Shown piece by piece: positions 41,025 to 53,539 of a stretch of 64,000 bases of DNA. A program made the translations under genes and the position numbers. Origin of the DNA: Astragalus membranaceus (lineage: Eukaryota > Streptophyta > Magnoliopsida > Fabales > Fabaceae); contig CM076849.1 of the NCBI GenBank assembly GCA_039519185.1, positions 111,295,806 through 111,359,805 of the forward strand, read 5' to 3'. Within the stretch, counting starts at the first letter, position 1, and each line of letters begins with the position of its first letter. The notes beneath the pieces are model-generated. The model was not told where the DNA came from. It saw only the letters and a program-made list of their open reading frames with translations, and searched no databases.

Positions 41025-42437
41025 TTAAGGGGAGGGCGCTATGACATCGAAGTCAATCTTGTTGGGATGGAATCTGACAATCCTCCCATCAAGAACCTCG
41101 TGCTCAAGTTGAAAAATGTTCAGCTCCAACACGGCTCTTGGATATACGCAACGAACATGGTCCAAGGCCTTCTTTTAGGCGCTATAGGTAAACCTCACTG
41201 CCTGGGAAGCCATTGCCCGCACTTGCGCCTCTGCGTCATCCTTTCTCTTCATAATCTCCTCCAGGTCCAACCTCACATCCTCGAGCCGACTCTGCAGTTC
41301 CTGAACTTTCCCCGCATGTTCATCCTTTGCAGCGAGGGCCTTATCCCTCTCTTAGAAGGCATCAGCCTGGTCCTTCCTCAGGTGCTAGATGATCTCCCTA
41401 GCCTCACCAAGGTCCTTTTGCAGTTTCTGGCCCTCTACACGGAGACAGTCCCGTTCATCTCGTATCCCTGCACAAGAATAGATCACAACAATTAGGTAAA
41501 ACTAAAAAAGAACATCAAGCAAATCGGAAACACCAGCATCAGCTCGCCATGAGGCATATAAATCTGACCCAAGCTTGACCATATGCGTTGCAAGAGAAAA
41601 GGGATCCTTCAAAAACTCCTCACGATCGGCTGAGGTGAAATCCCTGATCACAACGTCGGAATCATTGCAAAGGTCTCGATCCTTCCGACGCTTAGACTCT
41701 CCGTGCGACCTCGCAGAAGCATCGGCTGACTCATGGATTTCTTTTCCCCGTCGGTCAGCTGAAGCTGGAGGAACACGGGAAGAATTTTTTAGGGCTCTGG
41801 AGGGTGCTCCCAAGCTGAGGCGAGCCCCTGACGGGAGACGAGCACAAGCAGAGGCAGGACTGGTCGCCCTAGATTCTGTGCCGGGAGGAATCGTCTTCCC
41901 AGCCAACGTCACCAAGTCATCAAAAGAAAGAGGAGCAGTCATGCTATCTGCAAAAGGGCAGTACAACACATTAGTATGAAAAGAAAATATTAAAAAGAAA
42001 AGGACAAGGCGAATAAACAAGATACCTAACACCTTCCTAGCATCCTCCGTAGTCTCGGCCCCAACTAACACACTACACTAAAGAAGTTTGGGCAGGGAGG
42101 TTAAATGTTCGACAAAAAACCTAAGCATAGCCAAAGTCTTACGCTCCACATCAGACAATAGACTCGAAGAAATGGCGTAGGCAGCACTAACTTGTGCAGA
42201 ATCAACATCAGACCAACTAAGATAAAACTTCTCCCTGATTAAAGTTCCTTCCTCATCAAACTCTCCCAGGCTATTCATACCATGTTGACTCGAGGGAACA
42301 AGGTAAAAGTACTTGCCCCTCCAATCCTTTTGAGACTCACCGCAGTTTGAAGAAGGGATAGTCTTTTCGTACTCGGATGGACACAAACTCATAGCAGGGA
42401 CCGTCGCATGAGAGCTCTCGCCTAGGCTGCAACTCAA
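41025..42437 (-). pseudogene. Antisense, intron-containing ORF of element C (aORF), decayed
   Basis: Read on the minus strand. The first exon from 42437 has a WRGKYFYLVPSSQ segment resembling the 'putative gypsy-type transposon' (Transposase_28-like) proteins of plants. One in-frame stop at 42078-42080 precedes VLVGAETTEDARKVL. A 78-bp intron-like gap (41948-42025, GT...TTTTGCAG) leads to a Ser/Arg/Lys-rich exon; a second intron (41468-41532, GT...TTGTGCAG) leads to a coiled-coil-rich exon (KVQELQSRLEDVRLDLEEI) ending at 41025-41027. The last exon has three internal stops. Tat-lineage elements are known to carry extra ORFs between pol and the 3' LTR, some antisense; intron positions and homology are my reading and untested. 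Confidence 0.6.
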
Positions 42438-43550
42438 AGACCGTATGCGCCTACGCTACACCTCCAAGACCGTCTGCGCACACACAAAGACCCTCTCACA
42501 AACTAGATTCAAAAATAATGATAACTCATCTACCTGCTACTCACGTGCCAAAACAATGACAATAATGTCACTACTTCGATGCAAAGCTACCAAGGAAAAA
42601 ATTCAAAACACCAAACAACAAATTAACGTACAAGCATGAAGACCCGAAATTGAGATTGTTACCTGGATGAACAAGCAGCAGGCACGAGCTTGGCTAGCTG
42701 ACCAAGACAAGCGAGTCACGGGTGTAAGGCGTGAGCGCAGACGAAGATCTAAGGCCCGGGGAAATTTTGATGTCGCAAACAGACGCGAGGAGAGGCGCTC
42801 AAAGAAGGATCGCCCGTCTTGGGTCTCGGTTGGTAATGAAACAGCAACACGGGGACTCGACACGTTTTGCACCAAATCTGCACCTCTGGTTCCGAATCTC
42901 AGCATCACGAATGAAGGACACTACGAACTACCCATCTCGGCTCTCGGAAGTCGGGAACCAGGAGCCACGCTCTTATGAAAGTGGACGCGAAGAGCAGCGG
43001 CAAGGGGCACTTCGGATCTCGGGCGGCGGGATAGAGCGCCTTGCGCCTCGAATGTGCTGGGTGCAAAGAAGCAGCGGCGAGGAGCACCTCAGATCCCAGG
43101 CGGCTGAATGCAAAGAGCAAGAGCACCTCGCGCCTCAGATCTCGATTGGTTGGATACGAACAGCCAAAGGCAGAGATCCTGTGCGTAAAGCGCCTCTCGT
43201 AGGAGCGGGATGTGTGTCAAGCGGGTCTCGAGTCCCAGGCTAGCAGGCTTGTGCGCTTCCCTCTCCCTATCCCTTCATTGGATACTCTGCAAGGACCTTA
43301 TCTCTCCATCTCTTAGAAAATAAGTGAAATTTTGCAAAAGGTTCAAATGTTGGAAGCTCACATATTTACAGTAGACGAAAAATTCCTAGAAAAATTATTA
43401 TTTTCAAAGTTGGAGACAAAAACACAACTATCACGCTTCGAAAAGATTTAATACGACATGCTGAGGCAGACAGATCGACACAAATGACGGCAACAAATAT
43501 TCTTCAACCCAACACCATCCCCCAAAATAATCTCGGCTTCGGGGGCAACT
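42438..43550 (+). other. Element C 3' region, part 2, with polypurine tract
   Basis: GC-richer (42700-43250) than its surroundings, which gives open frames in several phases, none recognisable. It ends CTTCGGGGGCAAC directly before the 3' LTR, the likely PPT. Confidence 0.5.
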
Positions 43551-43877
43551 ATTCTGGACTAGAACAAGAGGCCCATTAAGCAATTAGATATAGATAGGCT
43601 CAATCACTTTGATCCATATCCACAATAAATCAGCCCACTTATGGCTCTCACTTGGATGGCTCAAATTCATCCGATCAATCCAAAGACTCAAATTCTGCAC
43701 GAATCTCTATAAATACTGGCTCACATTGTCATAAATAGGTACTTTCTCATCCCTATATTATACTACTCTCTTATTCTCTATACTGACTTGGGCGACGGAG
43801 TGGCTTCGCAGGTGCCCCACACGGGATTTTCTCAACACTCCGCTTGGACTGCAACAGACCTACCAACAGCAGTCACA
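43551..43877 (+). repeat. 3' LTR of element C (3' end truncated)
   Basis: TATTCTGGACT ... CAGCAGTCACA. Diverged from 13712-14042 but clearly homologous; the final GCAGCGCTGC...GAACA part of the 5' LTR is absent. A TATA-like CTCTATAAATACTGG is at about 43705. Confidence 0.8.
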
Positions 43878-44322
43878 GCTAATACTAAACAACATCCAAA
43901 CAGAAAATAAAATACAGATACAAAGTTACATCTCATTTTTAGATTATCACCGTCGATTTAAATTTCCGTATAGGATTTCCATTTGATGCTTTTGGAAGGG
44001 AGTTTTGCAAGTAAAATTGCTATAAATGAAATCCCCTTTACTTTCCAAAAATATGTAACATTCACATCATCAAAACTGGTTCAGAAAAGATATGAATCAT
44101 GACAAAGTGGCATTAGTTGCACATGATATGATCTATCATTTCAACCTGCACTGATGACAAGAACGACGAACAAAATCCTTAGGTTGAAACTGACAGACGC
44201 AGGGAACCCCAAAGGGAATTTCATTCAATAGTTGATCTTCTCCGCTGAATAGATTATCTCTCAAGAGCCATTCACTGGAAAATAGTCAAATAACAGCACG
44301 GCATGTGTCAACAGAACAACTA
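43878..44322. other. Region downstream of the ERGIC3-like gene, including its likely 3' UTR
   Basis: No transposon boundary or gene is recognised. The part near 44150-44322 is presumably the 3' UTR of the minus-strand gene; no clear AATAAA was found on that strand. Confidence 0.4.
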
Positions 44323-47300
44323 TCAGCTAAATTTACCAAGTTCCATCTTCTTCTTGATAGCCTTTTGGCCATGATAGATAAATGAATCTAGTATTCCAGA
44401 TACAGTGAAAACACCTGTATGCAACAAACAGCAAGCATGGTTATTTCAAAGCCAATAATGCATGACTGAAGACGAATGGTATGAGATCATATATACTACC
44501 TCCAACTATGGCGCACACATTAGTAAGAAAATGTAAGAATGAGACATGTTCTTCAGTAAAAGTAACCTGCAAAAATGCAATTTGCAGCATGATAAAAAAG
44601 ATCAAAGAGCATGAAAGAAAATTAGAATTTACAAAAAATCTTAAAAAAGAAAACAGTAAAGAAACTAGTTGCAATTTGCCTGCAATCAAAATTTTGAAAA
44701 TTTTGATGCATTCACGCCACCAGACAAATTGGATTCTGAATTTGATTTACTCAACTTGAAATGTGGACCGTCCGAGTGAGATAGGACGGTCGAGATTGTC
44801 TGACTACGTGAATGCATGAGAAAATTGACTGCAATAAATCCTCAACATCAGTCCAAGCAGCTATGATAATTATGGAAGAAAAAAACCACCTTAATTGGAG
44901 AAAGATCGTAGAAGAAAAAAACTCCAGGGAGTGACTGCAGACGGCCTACATCTCCCGTCCTGAAGTGTTCGGTTACAGAGAACTGCAAAAACATTTCACT
45001 TTGTATTATGATTTACATGTCAGAATGCAGAAGAAATGTCAAAAATTACATTTATAAAGTTCAATAACCTGGTTTGACTGGATAGTATTTCCACTCACGT
45101 CAGTGTACACAGTAGGCACAACCTGAAAACATGAAACAACTGGTAAAATTTGACAAGTTTTAGAACACCGTAGTTTTGCGGGTACAACATTATAGATATC
45201 TTGCAAGTTGCACAGGAAAGTCCCAAATCAAGTATCCATTTAAAAGGCACGCAGTCTACAGACAATAAATCACAGAAAACTGAATGGTGTAACACCTTCC
45301 TGATGCAACAAAGTGGTCAAAGGTGAAAGGCACCCTTAAAGAGCAAAGTTTTTAATGCCTTGAGAGAAGTGCCAAAAGGTGCATGTCTTCGTGAAGATGG
45401 GTGCTATCAATAAAATGCAAAAAATAAAATAAAGTTCTTGCTATCCTACAATTCTTTTAAGAGAAGAAAATATGAGATGTTAAAATTTATCAAGGTTGAG
45501 TAGCCGTATTGGTGACACGAGGTTAGAGTATCAGATTTCAGAATGCTCGATAAGAGAAAGATATTGGAAGATGAGACGCCTTGGGGATAATCCAGTTCGA
45601 TACATATCAAGCAGAGTCAATGGCTAGCTACTATTGTAACACGATAATCGGTTAGGCTTGGCTATCTCGACTAGAACACTAATGTTAGAGAGTTTAAGCT
45701 ATATCTTCTGGTACGACCGAGATAACAATACGGAATCAGTAATGCATTTTTATCAGTCATCAGTCATTGCAAACAAAAGCAAATGACTTAACAATGTAAT
45801 ATTCACTACTCCATTTCTTCTTTGGTTCCAGTGGGAATGGGATATAGCTTAAATCAATGTAATCTTAACAAAACGAGAGAGATAGTGTCACCAAAAAAGA
45901 AATGGAATAATATTAGTGAACAGACGCGAGGGTGGAATGGAAAATCGAGATCCTTAGAAATGTGTTTGACAATATGCGTGCTTGCTCCAATAAATGTTAA
46001 TTTATTATGTGACGTTCCCACTTTGCAGATGATTTGAATCGAAACTTATCGCCCTATTTCTTGTTCTGTAATCTTTGGAATGGATAATAGATCTGGAGAA
46101 CATTCTTCCGATCAAGGAAGAGGAGGCGCCATTACCAAGAATTGGTGAAGATGTATAGTAGAATCATTAAGAACTGGACTTATCCTTTTTTATGTACTTT
46201 GTTATGGCCAGTGTGTCCATTTATACTATCGTTTTGCCTACATAATTTTTTTTGACCAGCCATTATGGGTTTAAATACCAGATGAAGAGTAAATTTTTTG
46301 TGGTTACAACTAATGATATTTTGTTATATATAATATCAATTTAAATGTCTAAGTAAAAAAACTATAATAGTATGATAAATGAAATGGGGTGTCATAAACG
46401 GCCCTGTAGCTGACTAAAAATGAGTTCAAGTGGGGAAGAGTAAGTAGTAGTGGAATTGTGGGAGGGCAAGCAATATGTGTGCCTTGTCCAAGCAACCAGA
46501 GGTACAAAAATCAAGGGTACTTCCATTAATGTTTTGAGTCCAACTCATCCTAACGACATCGGCTTGTAAGGTGAGAGGTGTTCATATTATAAACTCTTTT
46601 GAGGCCTTACCTCTGGTAAATGTGAGACATGGATTTTTTTCCCAATATACCCTCTCACACTGGGTACCATTGGACTTGGTGTGTGTATAATGTGACGGTG
46701 GCCCAATAAGATCTAGCATAGGCTTTGATATCATATTACTCCCTCCGTTCCAAATCTTTTGATGTTTTAGCAAATGCACATGGAATAAGAAAACATTAAT
46801 TAGGTAAAATTTAGTCTAAAATACCCCAACTTAATATCTTGCTCTTCACAACATTGGTTTGGTAAATGCATTCTTCATAATTAATACAACATAATTGCTA
46901 AGGCTAAAGTTGGAAGGAAGTAGTTAAAATAGCATTGGGTTTATAAAACATCAAAAGTTTTGGAACAAAATTTGAAGGCTAAAACATCAAAAGATTTGGA
47001 ACGGAGGGAGTAGTATTTTGGTCTAACTCAATTTTACAAATCGGCTCCTAACCCGAGAGGTGTCCAATGTTGGTAAACTCTTCTGAGACTATGTCCGGTC
47101 AATGTGGGGCTTGGGTTTTTACCTAATATAGTTGCAATCCCATATCAAAAATATGCTTATTCTATCCAAAGTGATATAGTGACCACTGTAGGTTATTAGA
47201 GCAAGAGACTTTTGTGAATCAATCAAAATCAAACTAGAGATGTCTCACATTGCAGAGAAATGTGACAGTTGAAAATTACATAAATGCAGGGCTGCTTAAA

Positions 47301-50300
47301 CAATAATATTTAACATATCTCAAAGTCATTGTATGTAATTCTTCAAAAAGTTTCATCGTAAATATCTAGTTAAGTACCAACCTATATATATTCATCAAGA
47401 TATTAATATTACGGAATCAAAATTCATATTCACAACAATTGTAATTTTTATTTTTGATTCTTATAGCTTGGGTTGAAATCCAAACCATACACCAATACCA
47501 ATAGAAACAATAACAAAGTTACAATTTACAGCAACATTTCTTTTTATGTAGTGGACATAGAGATAGACGAGCAATATCCATCAAGTTAAACAAAGCTTGA
47601 TTATTTTAACCCGTAAGGATTAAAATTTGATAATTACATACACCAAATAAGATTAGTCTGCAGCATACAGAGATCTAGAATACTAACCTTAATAAAATAC
47701 TGATACATCCCACTTGGTGTTTCTTGCATCCAATGGACACTGGTCATCAAGAAAGTTCAGAATGTATCGGAATCGGAATACAATACAATAACCAAGTTTG
47801 ATAAATCATTGATTGGATTTGAGGCTACGAGAACACAAAGAGATCACCTGTCAAGAGGGTTCACAACACCAGGGAAATAGTCTCCAAAGGCTAATCTGTT
47901 GATGTGGTGACTTAACTGCATTAGATGTTATAGACAAGTTAGTGTCATGAAATATGAGGAGTAATAGAAGAAATTTCAAAGGCAAAAACAATAATTTTCA
48001 CCTTGCTTTTTATATTTCAAATAAGCTATAAAATATATGCAGTAAAAATTGCAATAAAAATTCAACAAAGCGAGTGAAAAACATATTATGTCTTACATTA
48101 AAGGAGTCCTTTTGAAAGGCTAGCAAGTCGTGTACATGTGCACCAGATTGCTGAAAGCTTTTCCCAGGAGCAAAATGGAAATTTCCTGCCACCTTATTTA
48201 CTTCCAAGAAGCCATACACATTGCATCCTTCACCATCCTCATCCTTGATTCTTTGCAAGAATCCTTCTCTTTTGCACTAAGTGGTGCACATCATACACCA
48301 TAAAGGCTATATCAAATAAACAATTTGACTTTGGCAGAAGAATGATTTCAATAGACGAGAAAGATAATAAGACCACTCATTTTTGATGATACAACAAAGT
48401 GAAATACAATAAGATTTTACATGCTAAATACACAGGGAAAAAATACATCATATATAGGCAATTTTATATGAACAAGCTTGTTGATATATCCATGCATATA
48501 TATTTATATATTATATATTGAAGGTGAAATGACTGAAACAATCCCCATCCTTTGAAAGTTCAGTCTACAGGCAAAATGATCAAGTTGTAAGATGAACACT
48601 TTGTAAAAGGACAAAACTATAACTGGTTATTTGTTAAAAAAAAACTATAACTGCTTATTCATCAACAAATAATAATGCATTGCAAAATAATGATTGCTTA
48701 CAGATGACAGTTAATTTCACATTTTACAATAAGAATGTTACTACAAAGCTGTCAGGAAAAGTACTTTATTTTCCGGTGAAAACAGAGTAGTTGTTAGACC
48801 CAGAGGATTAGGTACAGTTTCTCAAGCAAAGAAGGCTCTTAAATCCTGTAATAGGAGGAAAGGGAAAAATATTGTAAGGAGATAAGTGGTTAGACTGCTG
48901 TTAGGATGACTGTTAGTTAGTTAGCTTGTATAACTGTTTTCTCTAGCCATCTATGTGTTATAAATAGCGGCATGAGTAACAGCTTCTAGGGCAGCTTTAT
49001 ACCATTTGGTTAGTTGTTGTAAAATGGATTATGCCTGTGTGAAGAGAGTAGTCTCTCTTGTCTACTTGTTTGCTGGTTCCATAATAAAATTACAAGGGAC
49101 ATTAATGCCCTTTTGCTAGCTTTGGTCAGGCTAGGAACCTAACAGTAGTAAAACCAACTAATATTATGATCACACTTCCTGAATCACATGTGGTAGAAAG
49201 TATGTCAATTGAAATTGAAGAATAGTATAATTATGCATTGCACAATATGATCAAATGGTTCACAAACATAGAGTATAATTATACATGGAGCCTGAAAACT
49301 GTGAACATTGAAACTCTATTGATAGAAACCAACTGGTATTGAAGAAAATAGGGAAAATCCCTTTGATTACAGAATGATATCGCAGAGCTTCGAGGGTCTG
49401 CACCTCTCCAATGCCAAAATAGCCCTTTCCAATCAAATCCCAAGATACCCTCTCTCTCAGTCACCCCTTCTATTTATATTTTATAGGCAACTTCATGGTA
49501 GTTAAATCGGGATACGTATCGTGTATCGTTCGACCACTTTTTGGTATTGTGTATCGTAAGATACATAATCAACAAAAATATGACAAATTTAGTTAAAAAT
49601 AAATAACATGTGCAAAAACACATGATTTAATATGTCATATATAAACTCCAGAATACTTCAGAACTCAAGTCATCAACAAAAAACAAATGTTTTTAATCCT
49701 AGATTAAGATATAAGTATAACTACTTTCTAGTCTCATTGTTATCATCATATTCTCTCAATAATGGATAGAACAGAAGATAATTTTTTTATAGAAGCACAC
49801 GCGGGTTGAGAACTTGGAAACAATAAATTAGAAAAGAAAATAAAGCCACCCGATAGAGAAAGCAGCAGAGAAGAAGACATGGGGAGCCTGGGAGGGTTCT
49901 GTTCTATCTCAAACGTCCAAGGAGGTTGGTTTGTGAATGAATAAAATAAAGGGTTTTCGATTTGGTGTTAAAACAGTGTCTTAAAACAAAAAACATTAAA
50001 CGCGGCATAAAACACCCGTGTCTTAAAACAGTGTGAAATGCGGCATTAAAAAACAAGCCCCAACTAAAACTTAAAATGCTGTCAAAATGTCAAAACTTTA
50101 CCCCTGTTATTAAAAACGCGGCGTTTGAGATAGAACAGAACCCTTCACGTTTTAACTTTAAAAAAAATGCAGCGTTTCAAGTTAAAAAACCACCTTAAAC
50201 GCATCGTTTGATCCTGAGTCCCTTCACGTTCTCACTCTAAGCCCTAAGCGCTGCGTTGTGGCTGAAAAAGTTGGGAAAGAAAACCTAAAAATCTGTGTTT

Positions 50301-52703
50301 CAGGAAAACGGGCCACGAGATCCGACCCGGTATAGTGTCAAACCCAGTTAGGAACAGAATCGTGTGATTCTTTCTGCGAATCACGATTCTGCAATTCGCC
50401 TGCGATGCAGAGCGATACAGGGTGATTTCTGATACGAGGTGCGATCTGTATCGATGGAGGTTGTTTCCGTATCGAATCGCGATACATATCGTACGTACCA
50501 TGGGCAACAAGTCTTATTCTCCTAATTAACTAATTAACTAATTCCTATTCTAACTGCACATAGCAGTTACATATGACAGTTATTATTAATAAAAACTGCC
50601 TACTAATAATAAAACTGCCTACTAATATTAACTAACAAGGCCCATTATTGCGGTCCTAATTAGGGACCCATATCTAACATCTATACACACAAACATAAAA
50701 GCATGAAGAAGTTTCCTTTCACCGGAATATTTCACATGTATTGCTCAACATCGTGTTAGATGCATTTAGGGAATTCTATTGAATTGAAGTCAAAAATATC
50801 ACGAGGGAAAACCTGATCAATTACAGCTGGTTTTAGGGAACTCTATTGAATTAAAGTCAAAATGTCATGAGGGCAAACCTGATCAATTACATCCGGATTT
50901 GAGAGCGCCCAACCTTTCTTTCGATATGCTTCACGAACATCCTCGCAGGAATTACAACATTCCTCATCTGACTGCAAACACAAATATGTGCAAAATTCAC
51001 ATGTATAATAAACTTGTGATGCTGTGAAGTCGCAAAATTTTACGAATACGAAACCAACAATAACCAATCATTTTCCCACTTGGTTTGGATTCAGCTACAT
51101 GGATCAATGGACACCATATAATTAAAATCCTATCTACTAGGGCCAAACTAGACCATTTACCTCAATCTCTCTTGATGGTTTGGCTTATAGTTTTCTAGGA
51201 AAATTTCACGAATATGCTAAAATATTAGATATAGCAGGAATAAAGTGGTAAGGACTTGACTACTACTTGTGCCTTGTCAAAAGGTGTGCATCCAGAACAG
51301 ACGGGTCCTCTTGAATTTTTGGGAGTAAACATGAGGGAAAAATATACCAGACTTATAAGCATGCAATGCAATGTAGCAATGAACAATCTTCACCCTCTTC
51401 TATCCAGAAATCAACATATAAATAAATAAGGCATTTAATTTTGACATCCCGATCCTTATAAAACATAAATTTTAAACCAGGCATACCGACTCAGCGCCAA
51501 AACAGGAACCACAATAAGTCTCATTGTGCTCAAGCCTGCCTCCATGTCTTTGCAAGGGCTTTTCAATCTGGGCAAAGAAACAATTATATAAAGATAATGT
51601 TCTACAAATGAGTTGAACACAGGTAAAGAAACAATTACGGATAAAGCACCACTAGTAAGAAGGCAAAAACAGAATAGAATCACATCTCAAAGCTAATGAG
51701 ACATGCGACTCGCATGTCTATGCGACCAGTAAAAAAATTTCATTTCCTGAAAGAAAACATCCTGTATATGTTTTCAGCTAGTCAAATAACAGTGGTTAAT
51801 CTTAATGTTTTCCTAAAGAACAGTAGTAATCAACTAACCCATACAAAAATATGAATGCAAAAACACATTTTACAAACAACCATATTATTTACCTTGGGAG
51901 ACCCAATTCCGTCTTGCCTTGTTTCTATCACATTGCCATGCGTGTCTAATCTTTTCTTGATTATATCATGTCTCTGACAGTTATAAATCAAAAGACAAAG
52001 TGTTACGAAATTGTTCTATTTTTAAGCATTAGAAACATAACAAAGATAAATGACAACTAACTTTTAGTTGCTCAAGCACGAAATTGGGGAAAAAAACAAC
52101 ATTGCTTTTTTAAATAATACATACTATATCCAGATGCTGCTCTCCACTTATGTCCATGGCATCAAGACTAACTACTGAACATGCTAGTGCAGGAAATGTA
52201 ACATCAAACTGCACTTTCAACATCAAAACAACAACAATCAATTACTTCATGAAGCAAAAACAATCCAAACGACATAACATTACAACATGCAAACAACGAA
52301 CACAATATATAATATAATATAAAATTTCAAAAAACCATTGGAATTTGAAGTATTCTTTGCTAAACTTAAATATAAAATACAATTCCAATGAAAAGACATT
52401 ACGTTTATACGCAGTGTTGCTCCTCTAGAAGTATCTACAACAAGTTTGGTTTCAGTTACTGCATGAAGATACAAACCTAGAGACAGTGGCAAACACAGAA
52501 ATGAGTTTCAAAACGGCACAATATAAAACGACGAAGTAAAAAACGAAAGAAATGGACATACGAAGCTCGGAGAAGAAGAGCAAGAGCATGAGAACGGAGG
52601 AAGCGAGTGTGATAACGCCACCGGATAGTGTGCGGCTATAGAAATCTTCGTTGATTTTAGGATATGCGTCAAGATTGCGGAGCTTATTCATTATGCCGTC
52701 CAT
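44323..52703 (-). CDS. Endoplasmic reticulum-Golgi intermediate compartment protein 3-like (Erv46 family), 13 exons, 386 aa
   Basis: Exons (minus): 52703-52562, 52476-52403, 52208-52125, 51973-51893, 51567-51487, 50971-50879, 48276-48097, 47915-47848, 47739-47688, 45122-45069, 44982-44890, 44566-44500, 44414-44323. All introns are GT...AG; lengths sum to 1161 nt, 386 codons plus TGA, the usual size of plant family members. The product is a cargo receptor cycling between ER and Golgi in COPII/COPI vesicles (family knowledge). Visible: N-terminus MDGIMNKLRNLDAYPKINED, first membrane segment at about 26-44, lumenal part with CxxC at 146-149 and CCxxC at 159-163, NKVAGNFHFAPGKSFQQ in exon 7, second membrane segment at about 342-372, and a cytosolic tail KKKMELGKFS. 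No stop or frameshift is seen. The two long introns (6 and 9, about 2.6 kb each) hold transposon insertions. It is the only secure host gene in the window. Confidence 0.95.
46739..47010. mobile_element. Stowaway MITE in intron 9
   Basis: Inverted ends CTCCCTCCGTTCCAAATCTT and AGATTTGGAACGGAGGGAG, total 272 bp, flanked by TA on each side (46737-46738, 47011-47012). This is the canonical Tc1/mariner-type Stowaway end. Confidence 0.95.
48792..49144 (+). mobile_element. Solo LTR (short, copia-like) in intron 6
   Basis: 353 bp, TGTTAGACCC ... ACCTAACA, with perfect 5-bp duplication GTAGT (48787-48791, 49145-49149) and no internal region. It carries TTATAAATAGCGG at about 48959 and AATAAAAT at about 49083 on the plus strand, i.e. 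antisense to the gene. The copia assignment is only by LTR length and style. Confidence 0.85.
49494..50502. mobile_element. Possible TIR (Mutator-like) element in intron 6 rich in GTATCG/CGATAC words
   Basis: Imperfect inverted ends CATGGTA..GATACGTATCG and CGATACATATCGTACGTACC-ATG. Flanks share GGCAAC (left ...AGGCAACTT, right GGCAACAAG), but this is not a clean duplication. No coding sequence. Confidence 0.35.
49894..50143. repeat. 250-bp segment with perfect 22-bp inverted ends, nested in the preceding element
   Basis: Ends at 49894-49915 (GGGTTCTGTTCTATCTC...) and 50122-50143 are exact reverse complements over 22 bases. Inside are repeated AAAACAGTGT and AACGCGGC words. No target duplication is visible, so a MITE is possible but unproven. 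Confidence 0.6.
50768..50900 (-). repeat. 67-bp tandem duplication spanning the exon 6 splice donor
   Basis: 50768-50834 and 50835-50900 are about 85-90% alike (AGGGAA-TCTATTGAATT, GAGGG-AAACCTGATCAATTAC). The second copy includes the last 22 bases of exon 6 and its donor; the first is a decoy with an intact GATCAG|GT just inside the intron. Confidence 0.85.
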
Positions 52704-53539
52704 GAATGGATCCCTAATTCGATGATTGTTGAGGATTCAGAATCGAAGATCCAAATCCTAGATCTAACCTAATATTTTTGTAATTTCTAAAACGATGATG
52801 ATCGATGATCAATGATCAAATTCTAGTGTTTTGAAATCAAAAACACCCCGTTAATTGAAATTCTTTCGCTCTGTTCTTCGAACTGTAACGGGGCGTTTCG
52901 TTTCGGCTTGCATTCGTTTCGTTTTAACTTTGCTAACTTTTTACTCGTGTTTATCAGAAAAAAGCTTTTCTACTGTTTTTTTAAATATCTAATATCTTTT
53001 ATTTGCTGGTGAAATATCTAATATCTAATTCACTAGTAATTCGTTCCAGTAAATTAAAAATGGGTAAAAAGCCATTTTCACTGCTATTATTATAATCCCA
53101 TAATGTATTACAATTGCAAATGTGTTTTTTTTTCCGGTAATTTTAGGGACTAACTTGACCAACAAATAAATACACTTGATGACCAAAATAACCAACAAAA
53201 AGTATATTTGAGGATTAAAATAACTTACTAAAGACATATTTGAGGATATGTTTGCAATTTGTCTTCGTTAAGGGACTATAATGACAACGTTTTAGACATT
53301 CAGGGACCAAAATAATCGTTTACTCATTAAAATTTGCATAGACAATTTTAGCACGGGAAACATCCACTTTCGAGTTCGAACTTGTGTGTGTTAGTGGGAT
53401 TTCATTTCGTCCAAGTTGGCTAAAAGAACAAAAATTGCTTCAATACATTCAAGAACATCAAAACATGATTGAGGATTAACGTTATACACAACTACTTAGT
53501 TAGGCTATGAACAATCGTACTAGCATACTTTTTTTGTTC
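52704..53539. other. 5' UTR and upstream region of the ERGIC3-like gene
   Basis: 52704-52880 is the likely 5' leader on the minus strand. Further out is AT-rich DNA with GGGACTAACTTGACC (about 53146) and GGGACCAAAATAATCG (about 53303), words typical of dispersed plant MITE-like repeats; no complete element was delimited. Confidence 0.4.

Larger units (their letters stand above)
13712..43877 (+). mobile_element. Element C: old Tat-lineage Ty3/gypsy retrotransposon, internally deleted, host of two nested elements
   Basis: Short LTRs at 13712-14065 and 43551-43877 bracket PBS, gag start, protease, RT thumb/RNase H, second RNase H, integrase and a 3' region with an antisense ORF. Removing elements A and B (each with one TSD copy) leaves about 7.35 kb. 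The LTRs differ by more than 10% by eye, so the insertion is much older than A or B. The 3' LTR lacks about the last 23 bp present in the 5' LTR, which explains why no target duplication is seen. Most of gag and the RT catalytic core are missing, so it is non-functional. The second, archaeal-type RNase H (HMDGSSNSKWSGAG) is diagnostic for the Tat clade. Confidence 0.8.

Noticed and set aside
42603..43243. Open frames of 100-170 codons on both strands
   Set aside because: GC-rich 3' region of element C; mutually overlapping, no recognised domain. Possibly upstream leader of the antisense ORF, but unsupported.
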